Assembly (NCBI RefSeq): GCF_020073745.1
Contig: NZ_JAIRAU010000001.1
Location: forward strand, 930,001 to 994,000
DNA: 64,000 nucleotides
DNA from: Nannocystis pusilla
GTDB lineage: Bacteria > Myxococcota_A > Polyangia > Nannocystales > Nannocystaceae
Direction: 5' to 3'
The notes under the pieces are model-generated. The model did not search any database. It saw only the letters and a list, made by a program, of their open reading frames with translations, and was not told where the DNA came from. Positions 52,950 to 61,208 of the stretch are shown piece after piece; the first letter of the stretch is position 1; every line of letters starts with the position of its first letter. A program made the translations under genes and the position numbers.

Positions 52950-54349
52950 GGGTAGCAGTACGAGTCGGACGAGCTGTCACCGCCCTGCAGGCGGACCTGG
53001 TGGCCGCGCAGGCCGGGCTCGAACTGCAGGAAGAAGCGCGGGTCGAGGCTCATGCCCTGGCCGCTCTCCGGCACGTCGAGCTTGACCATCCAGCCGTCGA
53101 AGCCGCCCGGGTAGAACTGCTCGTCCCACGGGGCGTACAGCGAGTTGGTGAAGTAGACGCGGCGGCCGTCGCGGCTGACCTCGACCATCTGCGGGCCGCC
53201 GCCGAGCTTGACGTCGGGCCGGTCGGGGTGCGCGGTCTGGCGGACGATGCCGCCGAGGTGGATGCTGCCGGTCTTCTTCGGGTTGTGCGGGTCGGAGACG
53301 TCGTACTGGATGAACTCGCCGGTGCCCCAGCACGAGACGTAGAGGGTCCTGTCGTCGAGCGAGAGGTTGATGTCGGTGACGAGCGGCGGGACGGCGCCGA
53401 AGCCCTTGAGCAGCGGCGGCAGCAGGGCGGGGTCGGCCGGTTCGGCGGGGATCTCGATGACCTTCTTGATCTGCCACTTGCCGCCCTCGAGGAACCACAA
53501 CCAGATCGAGGCCGAGAGGTCCTTGAGCGAGACGACGACGCTGGCGAAGCCCCACGGGCGGGTCGGGTTGTGGGCCGGGCGCAGCTCGAGCACCATCTGA
53601 TACTCGGGGCCGAGCTCGAGCCGCTCGATGTGCTTGCGCCGCCGCAGGTCCCACACGTGCAGCGAATTGCCGTACTTGCCGCCGAGCAGCAGCTCGGGGA
53701 CGAGGCCGTTCCGCACCATGTTCGGCGTGCCCCACTCGCTCGAGATCAGGGTGTCGTAGCCGAGGTGCCACCAGAAGTCGTAGTGCAGCTCCTGCGGGCC
53801 GCGATCGATCTCCCAGCGGCCGCGGATGTCGAAGCTCTCGTGGTCGAGCATGAAGATGCCGCCCGGGCCGCCGCCGTCGGGGCTGCCGAGCGCGCTGACG
53901 TAGATGCCCTCGGGGCCGCAGTGGGTGGTGTGCGGGCCGGCGTAGCCGGTCTTCTTGAACACCTCGTCGGGCTCGATCGTGCGGACGATCTGCGGCCGCC
54001 TGGGGTCGGGCTGGGTGTCGAGGATGTAGATCCGCGACGAGTTGATGCCCGGGACCACGAGGTAGCGCCGCTCGACGTGCGGGTGCGGGGCGTACGGGCA
54101 CAGGCACGCGCTGCAGGCGTTCCAGCCGAAGTGGTGCAGCTCGTCGCCGATGTGCGGCATGTCGACCTGGCCGACCACCCTGGCGAAGCTCTGCGAGGCC
54201 GGGTCGACGTCGACCACCGCCATCGCGTCGGGTCGGGTCTTGCCGGTCGGGTCGAGCATCGCCACGTACGCGAGCTGCTCGGGCGGAGCCTGCATCGCCA
54301 TCGTCGGCGAGGGATAGAAGGTCGGGTCGGGACGAAAGCGAGCCGCCAT
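52946..54349 (-). CDS. mtoX: Selenium-binding protein / methanethiol oxidase (SBP56 family)
   Basis: The 467-residue protein matches SBP56 along its length: HHFGWNACSACLCPYA near residue 72 with the conserved Cys79, Cys82 and Cys84 region, YVSALGSPDGGGPGGIFMLD, the HYDFWWHLGYDTLISSEWGTPNMV segment, GNSLHVWDLRRRKH, DINLSLDDRTLYVSCWGTGE and the C-terminal GHQVRLQGGDSSSDSYCYP. Family members include bacterial methanethiol oxidase, a copper enzyme giving formaldehyde, sulfide and peroxide. No signal peptide is evident, whereas Hyphomicrobium MtoX is periplasmic. The 4-base overlap with the metal-transporter-like gene suggests metal supply. Confidence 0.85.
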   Translation of the reverse strand: MAARFRPDPTFYPSPTMAMQAPPEQLAYVAMLDPTGKTRPDAMAVVDVDPASQSFARVVGQVDMPHIGDELHHFGWNACSACLCPYAPHPHVERRYLVVPGINSSRIYILDTQPDPRRPQIVRTIEPDEVFKKTGYAGPHTTHCGPEGIYVSALGSPDGGGPGGIFMLDHESFDIRGRWEIDRGPQELHYDFWWHLGYDTLISSEWGTPNMVRNGLVPELLLGGKYGNSLHVWDLRRRKHIERLELGPEYQMVLELRPAHNPTRPWGFASVVVSLKDLSASIWLWFLEGGKWQIKKVIEIPAEPADPALLPPLLKGFGAVPPLVTDINLSLDDRTLYVSCWGTGEFIQYDVSDPHNPKKTGSIHLGGIVRQTAHPDRPDVKLGGGPQMVEVSRDGRRVYFTNSLYAPWDEQFYPGGFDGWMVKLDVPESGQGMSLDPRFFLQFEPGLRGHQVRLQGGDSSSDSYCYP

Positions 54350-54729
54350 GTGTCCGCAGCCTGCCCCGCGCGGCCAGCGGTCGTCAAGGGTCCGCAGGTC
54401 GCCGCCGCCGGACTGCGGTGATATGGCCTTCGAGACAGGTCGTCACCTGGTGCAGCGGCCGGGCGCCGCGATCCTCCCCACGCCGGCTGGCGAGCCCGGA
54501 GGATCGCGTACCGCGGGCGATCGCCGCCGGCGAAACGGCGGAGTCGGCGTGGAGCTCGGGGCGTCGGCGCCGGCGGACCGGGTCGCGCGACCGGGGTGCA
54601 GGCATCACCTGTGCCCACATTGCTGCCGCGTGGGTCGCCGGGGATCGTCGCTCGGAACGGCGCGCGAATTGTGATCCAGGTCGAGAAGCGGGCGTGATAT
54701 GTCCGTGCGGACATGTCCCTCGCGCCAGT
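54350..54729. other. Intergenic with repeat copies
   Basis: The gap is between two minus-strand genes. It holds the exact dispersed hairpin at 54700-54713, followed by another half, and a degenerate form (atggccttcgagacaggt) near 54423. No protein-like frame was seen; the methanethiol oxidase promoter should be at the left end. Confidence 0.5.
54700..54713. repeat. Dispersed hairpin repeat, exact copy
   Basis: Exact TGTCCGTGCGGACA followed by TGTCC, 17 bases beyond the end of the GAF kinase gene. Confidence 0.8.
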
Positions 54730-56085
54730 TCAGGCGGCGCCGGCGAGCGGCAGACGGACGGTGAAGGTGGTGCCGACGCCGACCTCGCTGGCGAGGTCGA
54801 TGGTGCCGCCCATGAGCTCGGTGAGGTACTTGGCGATCGTGAGGCCGAGGCCGGTGTTGCCGGCCTTGCGCCCGTCGACCGGGCCGAGCCGGGCGAACGG
54901 CCGGAACACGACGGCGAGCTGCTCGGGGGCGATGCCTCGCCCGGTGTCGCGGACCTGGAACACCAGGGCGGGGGCGTCGCCGCTGCGGTCGGCGCGGACG
55001 ACGAGGTCGACGGCGCCGGCCTCGGTGAACTTGCAGGCGTTGGCGAGCAGGTTGATGAGGATCTGGCGCAGCTTGCCGGCGTCGCTGCGGAGCTCGGGCA
55101 GGTCGGGGGCGAGGTCGACGCGGATGGTGTTGTGATTGCGGGCGGCCAGCGGAAGGGCGGTGATGACGGCGAGCCGGCAGGTGTCGCCGACCACCACGGT
55201 GTCGAGGTCGAGGTCCATGCGGCCGGCCTCGATCTTGCTGAGGTCGAGGGTGTTGCCGATGAGGTCGCACAGGATCCGCGCCGACAGGTAGATCCGCCCG
55301 AGCGTCTCGCCCAGCTCGGGGCCCTCGCGCGCGGCCGGGCTCTCCAGTAAATATTCGCAGTAGCCGACGATGGCGTCGAGCGGGGTGCGCAGCTCGTGGC
55401 TCATGCTGGCGACGAAGCGGCTCTTGGCCCGGCTGAGCGCGACGGCGTCGTTGCGGTCGACCTCGAGGTCGACGAGCTGCTCGGCGGTCCGCAGGGCCTG
55501 GCGCGCGAGGGCGGCGAAGCGGCGCGCGCGGGTGATCCGGTCGGCGGTGAAGAAGCCGCGCCGGCGGTGGAGGCAGACCAGCATCGCCTGCGAGTGCAGC
55601 GCGTGCAGCGGGACGTGCAGCGCCGAGGCGTACTCGCCGCGCAGCTCGGGGTCGACGGCCTGCCACTCGGGGTGGCCGGCGAGGTCGAACAGGGCGATCG
55701 TCTTGCCGGCGAGGACGCGGTCGGTGAAGGCGCCGCCGGGCCAGGCGACCGCGTGCAGCCGCGGGTCGGTGGCCGAGACGATCTGCGGCGAGACGTCGGG
55801 GGCGAAGCCGACGACGAAGGCGGCGTCGAACTCGAGCACGTCGCCGAGCACCCGCAGCACCTCGGCGAACAGCGGCAAGGCGTCGCGCGCCTCGCCGAGC
55901 ACCTCGAGGCCCTCGAGCAGGCGCTCGGTGTGGGCGGCGGCGACGCGGGCGCGCTCGCCGGTGTGGGCCAGCTCGACGCGCAGCTCGGCGACCTCCTCCT
56001 CGGCGGCGATGCGGGCCCGCTCGGCGAGCGCGAGCCGGCGCTCGAGCTCGCGTACGCGCTCGGTGTCGGGGTCAGCGTTCGTCAT
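54730..56085 (-). CDS. GAF-domain sensor histidine kinase
   Basis: The 451-residue soluble kinase has an N-terminal coiled coil (about residues 5-60, RELERRLALAERARIAAEEEVAELR), a GAF domain (about 65-205), a HisKA domain with SHELRTPLD near residue 228, and a HATPase domain (NLLANACKFTE, DTGRGI, GNTGLGLTIAKY, about 330-451). There is no receiver and no membrane segment. It overlaps the FIST gene's end by 14 bases, so FIST protein and kinase are co-translated. FIST is a predicted small-ligand sensor often partnered with kinases and may supply the signal. Confidence 0.9.
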   Translation of the reverse strand: MTNADPDTERVRELERRLALAERARIAAEEEVAELRVELAHTGERARVAAAHTERLLEGLEVLGEARDALPLFAEVLRVLGDVLEFDAAFVVGFAPDVSPQIVSATDPRLHAVAWPGGAFTDRVLAGKTIALFDLAGHPEWQAVDPELRGEYASALHVPLHALHSQAMLVCLHRRRGFFTADRITRARRFAALARQALRTAEQLVDLEVDRNDAVALSRAKSRFVASMSHELRTPLDAIVGYCEYLLESPAAREGPELGETLGRIYLSARILCDLIGNTLDLSKIEAGRMDLDLDTVVVGDTCRLAVITALPLAARNHNTIRVDLAPDLPELRSDAGKLRQILINLLANACKFTEAGAVDLVVRADRSGDAPALVFQVRDTGRGIAPEQLAVVFRPFARLGPVDGRKAGNTGLGLTIAKYLTELMGGTIDLASEVGVGTTFTVRLPLAGAA

Positions 56086-57283
56086 GGCGGAAGACGACGA
56101 CGGAGATCATGAGGTTGCCGTGGTGGCTGCGGCGATTGACGAAGCAGCCCTGCTCGCCGAACGTGAAGGTGCCGAGGAAGGGCTTGCCGCCGAGCTCGCG
56201 CGCGACCTCGCCGGCGACGTCGCCGATCTCGCTCTGGATGGTGAGCATGCAGCCGGCGCAGTAGACGACCAGGGCCCCGGCGAGGTCGCTCGCCTCGAGG
56301 TTGCCGGCCCGCATGGCCGCGCGCGCGACCCGACCGGCGCGCGAGACCAGGCTCTCGCGCGTGCCGACCATCTGGATCAGCCGCTCGCCCTCGTCGATCT
56401 CGGTGAAGAGGGTGAGCGCGCCCTCGGCGGTGACCGAGTCGGGGTGCGAGAGGCGGTGGAACGGCAGGCCGCCGTACTCGCCGGCGACGCGGCCGAGCGG
56501 GTGCAAGGTGGTGCTGCGCAGGACGTTGCCGCCGCGCCCGAGCACGTCGGCGATCACGCCGCCGGTCCATTCGTCGTAGACCTCGGCGGCGGGGCGGCCG
56601 TCGATCTCGTGCAGGGTGCGGCCGTCGACGCGGGTGGCCACGCCGCTCCTGTCGCTCGGCGAGTAGCCGCTGTGGAATGCGACGTGGATCGAGCCGGAGG
56701 GGTACATGGCGGTGACGACGACGGCGCCGCGCAGGGCGTCGCCGTTGGCGATCTCCTGCCAGTGCCCGGCGACGTCGTTGTCGGCCGCGCTGCCGCCGGC
56801 GATCGGGACGTCGGGGCCGAGGACGTCCTGGATGCCGGCGATCACGGCCTCCTCGAAGCCGGGGTCGGCGGCCAGCCACACCAGCGCGGGCGGCTCGCCG
56901 TCGCGGCCGGCGGCGGCGATCGCCGCGGCGATGACGGCCCGGCCGGCGCCGCGCGGGTCGTCGCCGATCGTGCGCGCGGCGACGCCGTAGTCGCCGTCGT
57001 CGTCGCGGATGCCGAGCAGGCCGAGGCCGAGGCCGGCGTCGCCGACGAAGCCGGCCTCGCTCATGACGCCCTGGCAGGTGGTGGCGCCGTGCATCGGCAC
57101 GTCGCCGGCGAGCTCGCGCAGCGCGGCGGCGACGACGGGGATGTCGTGGCCGACGGTCGGGAAGACGATCAAGAGGCTGGGCGGTCCGGCGAGCCGCGCG
57201 ACCAGAGCCTCGTACGCCTCGACGGCCGCGCGCCGGGAGTCGCGGACGGAGGTCGTGCTGGTCGCAATGTCCACCGCGCGCAT
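56072..57283 (-). CDS. FIST-domain sensory protein
   Basis: The 403-residue protein has FIST_N (about residues 30-220: SLLIVFPTVGHDIPVVAAALRELAGDVPMHGATTCQGVMSEAGF, VPIAGGSAADNDVAGHWQE) and FIST_C (about 235-390: EVYDEWTGGVIADVLGRGG, CAGCMLTIQSEIGDVAGEVARELGGKPFLGTFTFGEQGCF). FIST proteins are intracellular sensors thought to bind small ligands such as amino acids and act with kinases or cyclases. The start was placed at the MRAVDIA ATG. Cys-rich CAGC and EQGC are conserved family positions. The gene leads a two-gene operon with the GAF kinase. Confidence 0.9.
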   Translation of the reverse strand: MRAVDIATSTTSVRDSRRAAVEAYEALVARLAGPPSLLIVFPTVGHDIPVVAAALRELAGDVPMHGATTCQGVMSEAGFVGDAGLGLGLLGIRDDDGDYGVAARTIGDDPRGAGRAVIAAAIAAAGRDGEPPALVWLAADPGFEEAVIAGIQDVLGPDVPIAGGSAADNDVAGHWQEIANGDALRGAVVVTAMYPSGSIHVAFHSGYSPSDRSGVATRVDGRTLHEIDGRPAAEVYDEWTGGVIADVLGRGGNVLRSTTLHPLGRVAGEYGGLPFHRLSHPDSVTAEGALTLFTEIDEGERLIQMVGTRESLVSRAGRVARAAMRAGNLEASDLAGALVVYCAGCMLTIQSEIGDVAGEVARELGGKPFLGTFTFGEQGCFVNRRSHHGNLMISVVVFRHDER

Positions 57284-57450
57284 TGTAGCGGCAACGAACC
57301 GAGTTGGCGCATACGCTCCGCCCATATCGACCGGCGGACGGCCGTCCGATATGGTCTCGCTCGGAGCGCCCCCGTGCCGGGTTTTCGGAGGGCCCCCGAC
57401 GAAGCGGGCGCTCGCACACGATTTCGCGCGATATCAGCGCGGGGGCGAGG

Positions 57451-58641
57451 TCAGGGGGCCACGAGCAACGCGTCGGCGAATTGCGGATGCGCGGGGACGT
57501 CGGCGAGGTGCGGGCCGCCGCCGAGGGTGAACGGGATCTCGAGGACAGGCCCCGGCGGGGCGCCCTCGTTGGAGTTGTCCTCGGTGAACTCGACGACGAG
57601 CTTGTAGGGCCCGGGCGCGACCGGCTGGCCGAGTCGATCCTTGAGGTCCCACGAGAGGTCGGTGGTGCGGTGCGAGCCGCGGGTGGCCGAGGTCATGGCG
57701 TCGGCGTTGTCGCCCCCCGACAGCGAGCGCCAGCGGATCAGGTGCTGCTCGCGGACCTCGGCCCACAGCGCCAGGGTGCGCACGAGGCCGCCGGCGCCCT
57801 CGATCCAGGCCACGCCGACGTGCTCGTCGGCGTACTCGCCGTTGTAGCTGCGCGTGCGCACCTGCGCGGTCATGGTGTCGGCTGGCTCGTAGGACATGTC
57901 CCAGACGTCCAACTGCAGGTCGAAGCCGAGGCCGGCGGCGCCGGACTGGTAGCGGCGGACCTCGACGGCGACGACGTTGTCGCCGGCCAGCAGGGCGGCG
58001 CCGGGGGCGGCGAGCCGGATGTAGCGCAGCGGCTCGTTGCCCTTGAGGTCGGACTGGGCCCGCGCGTCGGCGGCGAGCGGGTCGGGCGGGAGGTTCGAGC
58101 GCACCAGCGGGGCGCCGTTGAGCCACACGGCGACGCCGTCGCCGCGGCGCAGGTAGGCGCGCAGCAGGACGTCGTCGGCGGCCTCGGGGACGCTGAAGGT
58201 GTGGCGCAGGCGCAGGCCGAGCGGGACGGTGGCGGGGTCGATCGGGGTGGCGTCGCCGGGGCCGTCGCCGAACGCTGCCTGTCCTTCGGACCAGGTCGAA
58301 TCGTCGAAGCCGAGGGCCTTCCAGTCGCCGTCGACGGCGGTCTGCAGCGGCTGCCAGCGCCAGGTCGCCCTGGCGGGGATCAGCGCGCCGGGGATCGGCG
58401 CGCCGGTGTCGCTGTCGCCGGTGCCCGCGCTCGGATCGCCGGTGACCGGGCCCGGCGGCGGCAGGCCGGGGCCGCCGGAGGTCAGCGGATCGAATTCGCT
58501 GGTGCCGTAGTGCGTGGTCGCGCCGGTGGCCTCGCTGCCGCCGGCGCTGCTCATCGGGTACTCGAAGCGGGCGCCGCCCTCGGGCGAGCAGGCGAGGACG
58601 AGCGCGGCGCAGCAGAGATTGGCGGGTCGTGTCAATTGCAT
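57451..58641 (-). CDS. DUF2271-containing lipoprotein
   Basis: The 396-residue lipoprotein (CCAALVLAC-SPEGG) has a Ser/Thr/Gly/Pro linker and a first domain resembling a beta-sandwich of the kind found in choice-of-anchor proteins (WRWQPLQTAVDGDWKALGFDDSTWSEGQAAFGDG ... VAVWLNGAPLVRSNL, about 95-230). The C-terminal DUF2271 domain is at about 240-396 (TMTAQVRTRSYNGEYADEHVGVAWIEGAGGLVRTLALWAE, and SATRGSHRTTDLSWDLKDRLGQPVAPGPYKLVVEF). DUF2271 proteins are periplasmic, often near flavin-transferase or DUF4266/DUF3570 genes, of unknown activity. The SEGQ core is coded by a degenerate dispersed repeat (58280). It overlaps the upstream gene by ten bases. Confidence 0.8.
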   Translation of the reverse strand: MQLTRPANLCCAALVLACSPEGGARFEYPMSSAGGSEATGATTHYGTSEFDPLTSGGPGLPPPGPVTGDPSAGTGDSDTGAPIPGALIPARATWRWQPLQTAVDGDWKALGFDDSTWSEGQAAFGDGPGDATPIDPATVPLGLRLRHTFSVPEAADDVLLRAYLRRGDGVAVWLNGAPLVRSNLPPDPLAADARAQSDLKGNEPLRYIRLAAPGAALLAGDNVVAVEVRRYQSGAAGLGFDLQLDVWDMSYEPADTMTAQVRTRSYNGEYADEHVGVAWIEGAGGLVRTLALWAEVREQHLIRWRSLSGGDNADAMTSATRGSHRTTDLSWDLKDRLGQPVAPGPYKLVVEFTEDNSNEGAPPGPVLEIPFTLGGGPHLADVPAHPQFADALLVAP

Positions 58642-59714
58642 CCACAACCTCCGCCGCCGCCGCCGAGGCCGCCGGCCGAGCCCTCGCGGTAGTCGAGGGC
58701 GTGTTCGGGGCCGGCGTTCAGGTCGCCGTCGCCGTTGAGCTGCATGTCGGGCTGGGCCAGGCGGCCGCGCTCGTAGGGCTGGACGCGGGTGCAACCTGCC
58801 CCGAGGGTCAGGACGCCGAGGAGCGCGGCGGCGCGGCGGCGACGGCGGGTGAGCAGCAGCAGGGCCCACCACGGGGTCGGGCCGGCGACGGCGCAGCCCT
58901 CGGCGGCGGGCGGTCCGATCGGGAACTCCCACGCGGCCGCGCCGTCGCCCGCGGGGGTGCCGTCGTCGTCGGCGGCGACGGCGGCCATGTAGATCGCGCC
59001 GGGGAGGTGGGCGTCCGGGGCGGTCCACTGCACGCGCAGGCGGTGCGAGCCGCACACGTTGACGGCGACCGCCTGGCGCGGGTCGCCCTCGGGGAACTCG
59101 ATCCACTCGGCCGCGCGGCCGCCGGGGCATAGCTCGTCGTCCATCAGGATGTCGGGCGGCGGCAGGCGCAGGGCGCCGAGCGGGGCGCCGCTCGCGTCGG
59201 TGGCCTCGAGCACGATCCCGAACACGTCCTCGGGCCATGTCACTTCGAACATGTACGTCGAGCCAGGTTCGTAGGCGCCGCCCGGGCCGCCGCGGATCTC
59301 GGGGGCCGGCGCGGGGCCGCCGGTGTGGCACACGGCGCAGGTGAAGCCGTCGCCGGGGCTGCCGCTGAAGATCCGCCCGCCGGCGCCGCCGGTGCGCGCG
59401 GGGTCGGCGTTGTAGAGCGCGGGCGTGGAGTAGGCCGCGGCCGCGGCGGGGGCGAGGGCGGCGAGGGCGAGCAGGAGCGCGGGGAGCAGCCGGGCTTTGC
59501 GGGGCGGGGAGGTGACCTGGTCTTCGGGGCAGGTGGAGCGGCGAGGGAGGGATGAATGTGACCTGGTCGCCGGGACAGGTGGCTCGGGGGCGCGAGACAG
59601 CGCGGGGCGCCGGGTCGTGGACCTACTTGGCCTTCCGAGCAGGTGAGATGGGTCGCCGGTGATGGCCTGTCCTTCGGGGCATGTGATGCGGCGGGTGGTC
59701 GGTCGGCGGCTCAC
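58632..59714 (-). CDS. Heme-motif protein with MYXO-CTERM tail fused to DUF4266
   Basis: The 360-codon product starts at a GTG overlapping the preceding stop (GTGA). Residues 1 to about 72 are a basic extension with CPEGQ and CPEDQ encoded by dispersed repeats. The signal segment (LLPALLLALAALAPAAAAA) is followed by a c-heme site TCAVCHTGG near residue 125 and a beta domain. Residues 272-295 form a MYXO-CTERM-like end (EGCAVAG ... WWALLLLTRRRRR). The frame then continues without stop or start into a DUF4266 domain (LGVLTLGAGC-TRVQPYERG, ending GGGGGGCGCN). DUF4266 is usually a separate lipoprotein of about 70 residues, so this is an unusual fusion. Confidence 0.7.
   Translation of the reverse strand: MSRRPTTRRITCPEGQAITGDPSHLLGRPSRSTTRRPALSRAPEPPVPATRSHSSLPRRSTCPEDQVTSPPRKARLLPALLLALAALAPAAAAAYSTPALYNADPARTGGAGGRIFSGSPGDGFTCAVCHTGGPAPAPEIRGGPGGAYEPGSTYMFEVTWPEDVFGIVLEATDASGAPLGALRLPPPDILMDDELCPGGRAAEWIEFPEGDPRQAVAVNVCGSHRLRVQWTAPDAHLPGAIYMAAVAADDDGTPAGDGAAAWEFPIGPPAAEGCAVAGPTPWWALLLLTRRRRRAAALLGVLTLGAGCTRVQPYERGRLAQPDMQLNGDGDLNAGPEHALDYREGSAGGLGGGGGGCGCN
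59500..59700. repeat. Cluster of dispersed-repeat copies at the 5' end of the DUF4266 fusion gene
   Basis: Four degenerate copies follow each other at about 59515, 59558, 59620 and 59668, with a common form ACCTGnnCnnCGGGnCAGGT. On the minus strand they are in frame and encode the residues between the start and the signal segment. Confidence 0.7.
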
Positions 59715-60634
59715 GGCGAGACCTCCTGGTCCTCGGCCCAGCCGCGCAAGATCGCCAGGCCGGGGGCGTCCGGGTCCTCGTAGACGTTGCGGCCGTGCTC
59801 GTCGCGGCCCTCGTGGGCGGCGCGCGGGCCGGGCTTGTGCAGCAGCGGCGGCGGCTCGTCGCCCTCGGCGAGCAGCCAGGCGCGGGACCGGTCGTAGGCG
59901 AGGTCGACCTCGGCGCGGGTCGGGGCGTCGAGCGGCGACTCGGGCGCGCCGAGGCGGGTGCGGCCGGGGCCGGGGACGAACAACGGGCGGCGCGGGTCGC
60001 CGTGGCAGGCCGGGAAGGCGCAGTCACGCAGCAGCAGCGGGTAGACCTCGGCGCCGAAGCGGGCGCGGTCGGGGGCGGGCACCACCCGCTCGGGGTCGTC
60101 GCAGCCGCCGAACAGCACGGCCAGCGCGGCCGCGGCGGCGCGCGGGCGGCGAGGGGCGAAGAGGATCGCGCCTGTCACGAGGGGCATGAACAAAAGGGCA
60201 TGTCTTCCGAGGAAGGCGTAGCCGGCCGCGGCCAGCAGGGTGCCGGCGAGGAAGCCGTAGGTCTCGCGGGCGAACACGCGGCCGGTGGCGGCGCCCCCGG
60301 CGACCGCGGCGGCGAAGAAGGTGCCGGAGGCGAGGCCGGCGGCGGCCACCGCGGGCGCGAACCACCACGGGCTCGCCGCCGCGAAGTCGACGCGGGCGAG
60401 CGCGGCTGCCGCGGCGGCGTAGGCGACGAGGCCGAGCAGGAGGGCGCGCGGGAGGTCGCGGGCCGGCGCGCGCGACCACAGGCCGAGCGCGGAGCCGGCC
60501 AGCCAGGCGGTGAGGACGAGGGCGTAGGTGGTGTGCGCGGCCGAGATGGCGCGCGACAGCGTGAGCAGCAGCCCGGCCTGCAGCAGCCCGAGGTGGACGC
60601 CGACGATCAGGGCGGAGGGCAACGGGCGCGGCAT
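59711..60634 (-). CDS. Membrane protein with C-terminal cytochrome-like (CX4CH) domain
   Basis: The 307-residue product has about six membrane segments (LIVGVHLGLLQAGLLLTLSRAISAAH, LVLTAWLAGSALGLW, and so on, to about residue 185) resembling the membrane half of spermidine-synthase-like fusions. A periplasmic tail follows (about 190-307) with YPLLLRDCAFPACHGDPRRPLF. DCAFPACHG has the layout of a c-type heme site but with four residues between the cysteines. Similar modules occur in myxobacterial exported proteins of unknown function. The chosen start is ATG 60634; 60667 is possible. It is coupled to the DUF4266 fusion and belongs to the DUF2271/DUF4266 operon. Confidence 0.65.
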   Translation of the reverse strand: MPRPLPSALIVGVHLGLLQAGLLLTLSRAISAAHTTYALVLTAWLAGSALGLWSRAPARDLPRALLLGLVAYAAAAAALARVDFAAASPWWFAPAVAAAGLASGTFFAAAVAGGAATGRVFARETYGFLAGTLLAAAGYAFLGRHALLFMPLVTGAILFAPRRPRAAAAALAVLFGGCDDPERVVPAPDRARFGAEVYPLLLRDCAFPACHGDPRRPLFVPGPGRTRLGAPESPLDAPTRAEVDLAYDRSRAWLLAEGDEPPPLLHKPGPRAAHEGRDEHGRNVYEDPDAPGLAILRGWAEDQEVSP

Positions 60635-60639
60635 GGCGA

Positions 60640-61191
60640 TCACGAGAGGACGCGGGCAGAAGAGCAAATGAGGGGCGCGCGGTCGGCGGGACGGAGGGAG
60701 GTGGTGCGGTGATTCGCGAGGTGGGCGAATGCCGGCGCGGCGGGGCGGAGGGAGGTGGTGCGGTGATGCGTGAGCGCGGTGAATGCTGGCACCGCGGGGC
60801 GGAGGGAGGTGGTGCGGTGATTCGTCAGCTCGGCGAGTGCCGGCGCCGCGGGGCGGAGGGAGGCGGTGCGGTGATCCGTGAGCGCGGTGAATGCCGGCGC
60901 CGCGGGGCGGGAGGTGGTGCGGTGATGCGTGAGCGCGGTGAATGCCGGCGCCGCGGGGCGGGAGGTGGTGCGGTGATGCGTGAGCGCGGTGAATGCCGGC
61001 GCCGCGGGGCGGAGGGGGGCGGCGCGGTGATTTGCGAGGGTGGTGAGTGGTGGCACCGCGGCGAGGTGATGGGACGGGTCGCGGTGATTCCCAGCGCCGG
61101 TGAACGGGGCGCGATTCGTGAGTGCGGCGAATGACGACACTTCGGCGCGGCCGATCGGGCGGAGAGATGCGGTGTGGTGATTCGCGGGCAT
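60640..61191 (-). CDS. Possible repeat protein encoded across the 51/54-bp tandem repeat
   Basis: An ATG-started 183-codon frame fits between two operon genes (17 bases after the spermidine-synthase-like gene, and before the membrane/cytochrome gene). It encodes about seven copies of a unit like ALTHHRTTSLRPAAPAFT. Because the DNA unit is 51 or 54 bp, frames stay open on the plus strand too, so coding is unproven. Composition (Ala/Pro/His/Arg/Thr) is not typical of known families. It could be non-coding repeat DNA. Confidence 0.3.
   Translation of the reverse strand: MPANHHTASLRPIGRAEVSSFAALTNRAPFTGAGNHRDPSHHLAAVPPLTTLANHRAAPLRPAAPAFTALTHHRTTSRPAAPAFTALTHHRTTSRPAAPAFTALTDHRTASLRPAAPALAELTNHRTTSLRPAVPAFTALTHHRTTSLRPAAPAFAHLANHRTTSLRPADRAPLICSSARVLS
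60695..61065. repeat. 51/54-bp tandem repeat, about seven units
   Basis: Units start with ggaggtggtgcggtgat at about 60696, 60749, 60803, 60857, 60908, 60959 and 61010, with spacing 54, 54, 54, 51, 51 and about 54. The 3-bp difference keeps all spacings in frame. Copies share about 85-100 percent of bases by eye, with the closest pair in the centre. Confidence 0.85.
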
Positions 61192-61208
61192 GGTGATGTT
61201 TAAAAGTT

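Noticed and set aside
60695..61065. CRISPR array
   Set aside because: The repeats are contiguous and nearly the full unit is conserved; there are no unique spacers and no cas genes nearby.
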